9,402 nucleotides of DNA from positions 1 through 9,402 of the forward strand of contig CAKSFY010000088.1 in NCBI GenBank assembly GCA_934454035.1. The letters are read 5' to 3'. Under the pieces are notes generated by a model. The model was not told where the DNA came from. It ran no database searches and saw nothing but the letters and a program-made list of their open reading frames with translations. The DNA comes from an uncultured Clostridia bacterium. Its GTDB lineage: Bacteria > Bacillota > Clostridia > UBA1381. Position 1 is the stretch's first letter. The number at the start of each line of letters is the position of its first letter. Below, piece after piece: positions 1-7,200 of this stretch. The position numbers were made by a program, and so were the translations under genes.

Positions 1-50
1 TAAGTACGCGGCGTTTGGTTAAATGCACAACCTGAGCAAATTTATCTCAA

Positions 51-90
51 AATTTTGATTACGGCTAGATTTGCTTAATTTTGATTACGG
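51..90. repeat. 14-bp direct repeat upstream of first gene
   Basis: AATTTTGATTACGG occurs exactly at 51-64 and again at 77-90, a 26-bp start-to-start interval (about two and a half helical turns). Each copy contains TTGATT, which resembles a -35 hexamer. The repeat lies about 90-130 bp before the start codon, so it could be a pair of regulator half-sites or simply part of a duplicated AT-rich stretch. The identity and spacing are seen directly; a regulatory role is inference. Confidence 0.5.
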
Positions 91-166
91 TTAATTAGAA
101 TTTTAACAAACAGATACATGGCATTTTAGTCAGAATTATGAGAGGATATAAAAAAGCACACAAAAC

Positions 167-175
167 GGAAAGGAG
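167..175 (+). promoter_or_regulatory. Ribosome binding site of first gene
   Basis: GGAAAGGAG ends three bases before ATG 179. The spacing is short, but the only nearby in-frame alternative, ATG 191 (residue 5), would lie 15 bases away, which is too far. Start 179 is therefore preferred. Either start leaves the signal peptide intact, so the choice does not change the mature protein. Confidence 0.7.
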
Positions 176-178
176 TTA

Positions 179-3100
179 ATGAATAAAAATATGAAAAGGA
201 TATCAGCGTTAATACTTTTACTTTCAATGCTGCTGCAAGGCTTGCCGGCATTCGCGGAGGAAACCGAGCAGGCAGATAATCTTGAGCCTGTTTTGATAGA
301 AATGGAAAAGGCGGATGTTGTCGAGGGACTCTTTGAGGTAACTCAAAGCAAGACATACAGCGGCGGCAGCGGAATGCAGGTTTATAACACAAAAGAGGAG
401 GAAAGCTATATCGAAGTGCCGTTCAAAATTGCAGCCGACGGCGAATACGATATGCATATTCTTTCGACGGTAGGCGCTTCCGACTATGTTTCACAGTATA
501 AGTGGAAGATAGATGATGAAGAAGAATGGCGCGGCTACAGCGGCGCAAGCGGAACCGGAGGCTATTCACAGGGTGTATACGGCGTTCCGGTAAATTGGAA
601 AAGACTTGCAGCCAAGGAGTTTTTGACTGCGGGCGAACACAGAATCACAGTTATTGTTTCAAAGAAGAGAACAATGGCGAGCGACTTTATGTATTGCTTT
701 TTGGATTGTATGTATGTTGTCCCGAGTTCATGGGAATGGATGCCGTACAATCTTTCCGAGCCGTATAATATAGAAAAAATGAAATTTGAATATATCGGCG
801 GCAAGCTTTCTATGGAAACTATCAGGCAGGAGCAGTCGTTTGATGTAACGGTGGAAAATACGGTGGTTGAGGAAACTCCGTACAACGCAACCCTGCGAAC
901 CGAATTAAGATACAAGGGTCAGAAGGTAAGCAGTGCGAACTATGCGCCGAATCTTCCGACAAAATCGTGGAAAAAGGGTAAAAAATATACCGGTAAATGT
1001 ACATTGAGCGTTCCTTTTAACGCGCCGAACGGACTTTATGAGGTTTGGACGGGATTTTTGGGATTAGGATATGCTTCCGGTGAGGAAATGTGTAAGGTCG
1101 GCGAAATTGTTGTCGGCGAAATCCCTAAGCTGCCCGAAAAGAAAGTGATAAAAACCTCCGCACTTGAGATTCCTAACGAGGTAAAGAGAGCGGAAAAGTT
1201 CACAGTCACAGCCAAATTCAATGCAAATAAAAAAAGCAGCGAATCCAAGGCATATCTTGCATTTTATAAGGGCAATGAGCTTTGGTATGTTGCCGAGCAG
1301 CAGGGCAGAGCATTTGATGTAAATGAAAAAACCGACAGTGAAAAGACAATTGAGTTTGTCATTAACGAAGATGTTCCGGACGGTGACTATGATGTTACCC
1401 TCGGAATTCACGGATATGATACAGACGGCAAGACCGCAAGGGTAACAATAAACGGCGGTGCATTCATGGGCGAGCGCACATACAAGCCGCTTTCCTACGG
1501 AAAATACTCCCCGGAAAAGACAGGGAACACGCATTTTTGGTATGTAAATCAAAACCATGCCATGATTTGGGACGGTGAGCCGTATATCCCAATCGGCGGA
1601 ATGTATTGCTCAAATTATATTTTGAGCTTCAGCATAGACGATCCGGCGGCAAATAAAAAACGCTGGGACGCTGAAATTGCAAAACTTGAAGAATTTAAAA
1701 AGCAGGGAATAAAGCACGTTTACATAAATTCTAACCGTGTATATGAGAATTTCCCGGGCTGGGCATGGGAAACATATTTCGATTTGCTTGAACAGTACGA
1801 TATAAAGTACGGACTGCAAATAGGCAGCGGAGTTTGGGAGTCGGAGTACTATGCGGTACGCTCCAACAGAGAGTGTTATGAAGCGGACGCAACCGATTCG
1901 GGTACCGTCACATTTGAAAAAGCGTCGACCTTCCATATGGGCGGCAGCATTATAGATGTAACCTGCGTATATATCGCAGTGGATACGCAAACCGGTGAGG
2001 CTGTTGACAGCGGAGCGGGCGCAGCGAAATTTACGCCGAGCGGTACAATACTATACAGTGCGGATATTACCGTTCCTAAAAAAGGAGACTATAAGGTTTA
2101 TTTCACTCCGCGCGTAAGGACGGAGCATAATAATGTTATTGACCCATTCTGCAAAAGAGATGAAGTCAGAAAAGGAATTTCCGATTTCGCAAATGCGTAT
2201 ATGGCGGGCGATAATTTCCGTGATTTTATAGATATACTTTCCAACGAAAGCGGTTTTACAAACTGGGTTGAGGGAATCAGACTTGACGGAAAGGATGCGC
2301 ACGCAGCATATGTAAAATGGCTTGAGGAAAAATATAAAACCGTTGATAAAATAAACGAAGCATGGAAAATGCTCGACGCTGTTCCCGATATCGATACGGC
2401 GGCGGATTTGATGCCGGTTTATACCGATATTGAACGCGGAATTATATATAACGAAGATATAAAAACTCACAAAATTTATAAATCGGATGTTCACGGACTT
2501 TTGTGGGACGAGTACATCGATTTCCGTGAAACTTCTTTTGCAGAGCTGAACAATGAGATGTCGGATGTTATAAAATCAACGCCGAATACGAATGTTCCGG
2601 TTGTAATAAAGCATATTTCAATCCTTGAGGATTATAATGTGCAAAAGCATACCTATGGCGGTGTAGACGGACTCGGCGGAGAAATATACGGCAATTTCAG
2701 TATGGCAACCGCGAAGAGAACCTATCCTTATTCGGAGGTTGAACAGTCGGCAAAAACAATGTGGTTTGTAATTACAGAGTGTAATACCGAAGAGAATATG
2801 ATTCAGAAAACAAATGAAGGTCCTGTCGTTTATGAGTCGGAGGAATATATGCACGAATTTTTTGACGACCATATGGCAGACGGTGCAAAAGGAATTTACG
2901 ACTTCCTTGTGTTCGGAGATTTCTTCTCAACACTGCCGGTTTACAGCTATCATTCAAAGCCCGAGGCTTATACATGGTCAAAAAATTACAGAGAAAAGGT
3001 TGAGAAAAATGCCGAACAGATAGCATCAACTCAAAGAGAGAACGGAAGAAAGCAGCTTTATTTCTATCCGGGCGGTCAATCGTGGTGGTATATGCCTAAC

Positions 3101-4138
3101 AAGCGTAATGCAGCTTTGGCAAACGACGACTATATTCAGACCAGACCGAGTATGCTCGGCGACAGAGTTGTGCTCCAGACATTTAATCCGAATGTTGATA
3201 AAGAGGTGCTTTTCGTAAATCTTGAAGATGCGCCGGCAACAAAAAAATGGGGACCTGCGTTTAATGAATATATGAAAAATAAGCCGGTAAGCGAAAAGGT
3301 TGTTTACTTGGGACTCAGAAAGGATTTGGGTGAGCTTCCGGATATAGATAAGTACTTCACGGATCAGACCTTCCAAAACGGTGAGGAAACAATCCAGGTT
3401 CTTAATCCTACCGCCACCTCGGAAATACTTTTCCAAACCGACGGAAAGGTATGGGGCTTAAGAGACGGAGATATTTATATTATTTCCAATACAGGGTGGT
3501 TTACCGGTCCGATAATAAGTGACCAGTACACCGGTATGAAATATGTTGATGAAATCGGACTTGAAACAAGCTCGGCAAGCGGTGAAAAGGAATTTGCCGA
3601 TATAAAAGGACATTGGGGCAGAGGCGATATTCTAAAGCTTTATGAGCAGGGAATAGTTGCCGGAGTAGGAAATAATCTCTTTGCTCCCGACAGTGCGGTC
3701 ACAAGAGCAGAGCTTTTACAGATGGCATTTGCGTCAATTAAAATGAACAAGTACAGTTTCAGCGGCTGCTACACCGATGTAAATTCGGGCGATTGGTACG
3801 CAAGCACAATGCAGACAGCAAACGAAACAAAAATAATCCCGGAGCAGATGATTTCAGACGGTAAAATCAACCCGAATCAAAAAATCACAAGAGAAGAAAC
3901 CGCAGCGGTTCTTTCAAAAATTTTGACAGCCGCAGGCAAGAAAAAGGACGGAGATTTGACCGCCTTTGCCGATAGCTTTGAAACGGATGCGTGGGCGTCG
4001 GCGGATATGGCAAATATTGTAGGTTTTGAGATTATGCAGGGTGATGAAAATAAAAAGCTGAACCCTCAAAAGACTCTCACCCGTGCCGAAGCGTGCTCGC
4101 TTATAAAACGTTTTATGAGCGCTTACCTTTCAATTTAG
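179..4138 (+). CDS. Secreted SLH-anchored GH42-like glycoside hydrolase
   Basis: Complete 1319-residue protein, probably displayed on the cell wall, where it would hydrolyse a glycan. Residues 1-26 form a signal peptide (K/R-rich start, leucine-rich core, AFA before the cut). Residues about 36-192 are a beta-sandwich carbohydrate-binding-like module (CBM6/35 style, IEMEKADVVEG at its start, VVPSSWEWMP at its end). Two Ig-like beta domains follow (about 203-316 and 326-435). Residues about 436-956 resemble a clan GH-A barrel of GH42 type. SNE at 688-690 gives the candidate acid/base E690. WLEEKYKTVDKINEAWK starts at 714, WDEYIDFRE at 776 and GGVDGLGGEIYG at 827. ITE at 865-867 gives the candidate nucleophile E867. 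These motifs occur in the order known for GH42 beta-galactosidases. A beta-rich insertion (about 568-648) precedes the acid/base strand. Residues 957-1137 are unassigned, and three SLH domains end the protein. Substrate is unknown; beta-galactosidase is the nearest family guess. A close paralogue follows at 4298. Confidence 0.9.
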   Translation: MNKNMKRISALILLLSMLLQGLPAFAEETEQADNLEPVLIEMEKADVVEGLFEVTQSKTYSGGSGMQVYNTKEEESYIEVPFKIAADGEYDMHILSTVGASDYVSQYKWKIDDEEEWRGYSGASGTGGYSQGVYGVPVNWKRLAAKEFLTAGEHRITVIVSKKRTMASDFMYCFLDCMYVVPSSWEWMPYNLSEPYNIEKMKFEYIGGKLSMETIRQEQSFDVTVENTVVEETPYNATLRTELRYKGQKVSSANYAPNLPTKSWKKGKKYTGKCTLSVPFNAPNGLYEVWTGFLGLGYASGEEMCKVGEIVVGEIPKLPEKKVIKTSALEIPNEVKRAEKFTVTAKFNANKKSSESKAYLAFYKGNELWYVAEQQGRAFDVNEKTDSEKTIEFVINEDVPDGDYDVTLGIHGYDTDGKTARVTINGGAFMGERTYKPLSYGKYSPEKTGNTHFWYVNQNHAMIWDGEPYIPIGGMYCSNYILSFSIDDPAANKKRWDAEIAKLEEFKKQGIKHVYINSNRVYENFPGWAWETYFDLLEQYDIKYGLQIGSGVWESEYYAVRSNRECYEADATDSGTVTFEKASTFHMGGSIIDVTCVYIAVDTQTGEAVDSGAGAAKFTPSGTILYSADITVPKKGDYKVYFTPRVRTEHNNVIDPFCKRDEVRKGISDFANAYMAGDNFRDFIDILSNESGFTNWVEGIRLDGKDAHAAYVKWLEEKYKTVDKINEAWKMLDAVPDIDTAADLMPVYTDIERGIIYNEDIKTHKIYKSDVHGLLWDEYIDFRETSFAELNNEMSDVIKSTPNTNVPVVIKHISILEDYNVQKHTYGGVDGLGGEIYGNFSMATAKRTYPYSEVEQSAKTMWFVITECNTEENMIQKTNEGPVVYESEEYMHEFFDDHMADGAKGIYDFLVFGDFFSTLPVYSYHSKPEAYTWSKNYREKVEKNAEQIASTQRENGRKQLYFYPGGQSWWYMPNKRNAALANDDYIQTRPSMLGDRVVLQTFNPNVDKEVLFVNLEDAPATKKWGPAFNEYMKNKPVSEKVVYLGLRKDLGELPDIDKYFTDQTFQNGEETIQVLNPTATSEILFQTDGKVWGLRDGDIYIISNTGWFTGPIISDQYTGMKYVDEIGLETSSASGEKEFADIKGHWGRGDILKLYEQGIVAGVGNNLFAPDSAVTRAELLQMAFASIKMNKYSFSGCYTDVNSGDWYASTMQTANETKIIPEQMISDGKINPNQKITREETAAVLSKILTAAGKKKDGDLTAFADSFETDAWASADMANIVGFEIMQGDENKKLNPQKTLTRAEACSLIKRFMSAYLSI
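3590..4126 (+). other. Three SLH domains (cell-wall anchor)
   Basis: The C-terminal part of the first protein holds three SLH repeats, at about residues 1138-1189, 1195-1254 and 1260-1316. Each shows the family pattern: an F/Y-x-D start (FADIKGHW, YTDVNSGDWY, FADSFETDAW), a central gly/asn-rich turn before a short 'F-x-P'-like or 'x-N-P' segment (LFAPDSAVTRAE, INPNQKITREE, LNPQKTLTRAE), and the TRAE-type motif (TRAE, TREE, TRAE). A triplet of such repeats normally binds secondary cell-wall polysaccharide in Gram-positive bacteria, so the enzyme is predicted to stay on the cell surface. The motifs are seen directly; the binding role is known for the family. Confidence 0.93.
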
Positions 4139-4140
4139 AG

Positions 4141-4222
4141 TTTATCAAACAGGCATGGCAGGGCATTACGGTCGGTTTTGCGCAGCAAAGCCGAAGAAAT
4201 TCCGATTTAAACTGTTTATAAA
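4141..4222 (+). other. Possible stem-loop just after first gene's stop
   Basis: TTTAT-C-AAACAG (4141-4152) can pair with CTGTTTATAAA (4212-4222) as an 11-bp stem with one bulged C. It encloses a second hairpin, TCGGTTTTGC (4172-4181) with GCAAAGCCGA (4185-4194), which forms 10 pairs including one G-U around a 3-base loop. The structure begins three bases after the TAG stop at 4136-4138. It might stabilise the mRNA 3' end or act as a weak terminator. Complementarity is seen directly; function is inference. Confidence 0.45.
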
Positions 4223-4225
4223 TGA

Positions 4226-4253
4226 CCGTGCGGAGTGTGCCTGCTCCGCGCGG
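4226..4253 (+). terminator. GC-rich hairpin, weak terminator candidate
   Basis: CCGTGCGGAG (4226-4235) pairs with CTCCGCGCGG (4244-4253): 10 pairs including one G-U, with an 8-base loop. It is the strongest GC hairpin in the spacer. The bases that follow (CGGATTATAAAATA) lack an immediate T run, so termination would be inefficient at best. It may instead be an mRNA-stabilising or processing hairpin, about 45 bases ahead of the second start codon. Confidence 0.35.
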
Positions 4254-4284
4254 CGGATTATAAAATATATTTTATTATTAAAAC

Positions 4285-4291
4285 AGGAGGG
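4285..4291 (+). promoter_or_regulatory. Ribosome binding site of second gene
   Basis: AGGAGGG lies six bases before ATG 4298. It is a near-perfect Shine-Dalgarno sequence at ideal spacing, fixes the start of the second gene, and predicts strong translation initiation compared with the tighter site of the first gene. Confidence 0.9.
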
Positions 4292-4297
4292 AAAAAC

Positions 4298-7200
4298 ATG
4301 TTAAAATTTAAAAAAATTGCGGCATCGATCATCTCTTTAATAATGCTTGCTTCAATGCTGCCGCAGACAATGGCGGCGGATACCGCGGATTATTTGTACA
4401 AGACCGCGCAGGAGGCGGACAAAAGCGCCGGCTATCTGGATTATACCGATTTTATGGGAATAATAGCAGACAGCAGCGAGGTTCCGACTCTTGAATTTAA
4501 TTTCAATCTTGCGAATGACGGCTTGTACGATATATGGCTTGATTCTGCATCGGGAACAGCATGGCAAAGCTATACCGGTTATAAATTAAACGAAGATACC
4601 GATATTATTCCGAATAACGGAACAAAGATCGGAGAAGATACAAGCGCCGGTTTGTATGGTGTAGCAACCGCATGGTATAAGGTTGATACACGTTCTCTTT
4701 CAAAGGGCGAAAATACACTTACCGCAGCGGCGGCAAAAAAAGATACTGCAAACAACAGATATGTAACGCTTGTGAAGCGCGTTGCAATTGTACCCAGAAG
4801 CTATTACTGGGATCCGACCAAGTCGGAAATTCCTGCACAGCAGCAAGCACCGTCTGCAACAAAGTATGGATTTGCATATGCAAATGAGTATGCGGTAAAG
4901 ACGGGCGATTGGTATCAAATATCAACAGGCACACAAAAGTCAATGAAGATAATTTCAACTAATGAAGCCGAGCATACTCTCACCTATGAATTTAATCTTG
5001 CAAATTCGGGAAAGTTTGACCTCTGGATAGAAAATATACAACCGAATTTCGGATGGGCAAGCAGTCTGACTTATTCAATTGACGGCGGAGAATATTCGGC
5101 GGCAACCGGAATGTATGTCGGAGAGATTGTAAAAAATGATACAACAGACAATTTGGGGACACAATGGCAAAAGGAAACGGCTGTAAATCTTGAGCCCGGT
5201 TATCACACAGTAACGCTCAAAATGCTTAAATATACACCGTTTAACAGATATAACGGAATTGTAAATGCCATTGCGCTTTCTCCTTCCGATTGGGACTGGT
5301 CACCTGCAGATTCGGCACTGCCGGCACCGCAGGAATATGAGTATTATTACAAAAAAGCATCGGAGGCAAGCAGTAACACTGCTTATACAGACTACGGAAC
5401 TTGTATGGCGATAGTTGCGGACAGTGAAACATTGCCGGCACTTGAATTTGACTTTAATCTCGCAAATGACGGCTTGTATGATATATGGCTTGATTCTGCA
5501 TCGGGATTCTGGCAAAGCTATACGGGATATAAAATGAATAATGACGCGGAAATCACACCGAATAACGGAACAAAATTCGGCAGTGATACAGGCGCAGGCT
5601 ATGTAGGCGTCGGAACAGCATGGCATAAAGTCGATACCAGAAAGCTTTCGGCAGGAGAAAATACACTTACTGTTTCGCCGGCTAAAAAAGACACCGGTAA
5701 TAACAGATATGTTTCTACGGTAAATCGTGTTGCGGTTGTACCGAGAAGCTATTACTGGGATCCGACCAAATCGGACATTCCGACTCAATGCGAAGCTCCG
5801 GATGCCGGAAAATACGGACTTGTGTATGCAAAGGATTATGCCGCAAAAACAGGTGATTGGGTACAGAGCAGCATAAGAAGCACAACTATGGCAATAATTT
5901 CAACCAATGAAACCGAGCATACGCTTACCTATGAATTTAATCTTGCAAATGACGGAAGTTATGATTTATGGATAGAAAATGTCAATAACGACTGGAAGAA
6001 TTATATTGAATATTCTGTTGACGGAGAAGAATATAAAGCCGCAGTCGGAACAGCGGTTGGCGATCCGACATTGAGTTATGATTACGGCATTTCAACAATA
6101 TGGCAGAAAATCAGCGCCCGCAATCTTTCGGGCGGAAACCACACGCTTACTTTAAAAGTAAATAAATATACTGACAAACGTTATCTCGGTGCGGTTAATG
6201 CAATAATCCTTTCGCCGACGGAATGGAAATGGTCGCCGGTTAAATCGAATTTGCCGGAGGAACCTGTTCCTAAGGCATATGCATGGATTGAGGCAGAGGA
6301 TTTCGAAGTTCCCGAAGGAAGTAAATTTTTCGGTGAATCAAATTCCGCAGCAAGCGGAGGAGCAGTCTTAAAGCTTGACACAACCGATACAAGCGGTACA
6401 CAGTATACAGCTTCGTATACTTTCGAGGTTACTGAGGACGCCGAATTTGATATTGATATCTTATCGGACAGTCCGCATATGCGCCATATGTCGAACGCAA
6501 AATATAAAATTGACGATGGCGAGTACAGATATATGAAAGATGATATTGTGCAGCTTTCCGACACCTTATATAGTGTTACCGGCAATGCCATATCCGGAAC
6601 TTATCAGAATGTTTTGTGGTTCAGAATCGGACGGGAGGATCTTTCGGCAGGAGCGCACACCATAACGGTTATGGTTGATGAGCCGAGACCGGACTTCCCC
6701 GAAACAGGTTCATGCTTCTTTGCATTTGATGCAGCAGTAATTGTTCCGAGAATCTGGAACTATACTCCGAAAGCTACATATGCAAAACCGGCAATAAACG
6801 ATTATGTATATATTGCGGCTAATAACGGATATTATGACAGCGTGGGTTACACAGAGACAAACAGAGCTATGCAGATAGTTGCAGATTCTTCTGCAGAACA
6901 GCCGTCGCTTATGTATCTGTTTGAATTAAAGGATACGGACACATATGATATATGGATTGACTCGGCAACAAGAGCAAATTACGATACGCTTTTTGAATAT
7001 TCAATTGACGATGCCGATTACACCCGAAGCACTGCGGACAGATACGGAATGTATACAAACAGCGGTATCGGATTTGGTTCGCTTTCGACCGCATGGCACA
7101 AAGCGGCAACCTTGGAGCTTAGCGGCGAGGAACTGCATACACTTAATTTGAGAGCCTTTCTTGATCCTCAGACAAACAGATATATTTCGGCATTCAACAG

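Larger units (their letters stand above)
1..178. other. Upstream non-coding region
   Basis: No gene can be supported here. All three forward frames are closed by stops within the first 80 bases, and nothing convincing is seen on the reverse strand. The region is AT-rich and holds a 14-bp direct repeat (51-64 and 77-90) and a 7-bp inverted pair (AGCAAAT at 35-41, ATTTGCT at 69-75). It presumably carries the promoter of the first gene, but no clear -35/-10 pair with standard spacing stands out. TATAAA at 147-152 is the best -10-like string, and it lacks a good -35 partner. Confidence 0.6.
4139..4297. other. Structured spacer between the two genes
   Basis: 159 bp without a gene. It contains several complementary segments described in separate entries. 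There is no hairpin followed directly by a T run, so a standard intrinsic terminator is not evident. The stretch 4257-4284 is very AT-rich (TTATAAAATATATTTTATTA) and could hold a promoter -10 for the second gene, but no matching -35 is seen at 16-18 bp. The two genes may therefore be co-transcribed or separately transcribed. Confidence 0.6.

Noticed and set aside
1..22. Possible C-terminal tail of an upstream gene (K-Y-A-A-F-G then TAA at 20-22)
   Set aside because: Only six codons are visible, and any frame ends somewhere by chance; there is no way to support it from this window.
81..109. Promoter with TTGATT (81-86) and TAACAA (104-109), 17-bp spacing
   Set aside because: Both hexamers are poor matches to the consensus, and the AT-rich context offers many equally weak pairs.
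562..3436. Long reverse-strand open frames over the first gene (60-164 residues)
   Set aside because: They lie antisense to a clearly coding gene, have low-complexity cysteine- and isoleucine-rich translations, no ribosome sites and no recognisable domains; they are frame shadows.
4259..4264. TATAAA as a firm -10 box for the second gene
   Set aside because: The -35 position falls inside the GC-rich hairpin and shows no TTGACA-like sequence, so a promoter cannot be called.
4388..6271. CRISPR-like or mobile-element explanation for the repeats
   Set aside because: The repeat unit is about 945 bp, keeps the reading frame and encodes protein domains; there are no short direct repeats with spacers, terminal inverted repeats or transposase.
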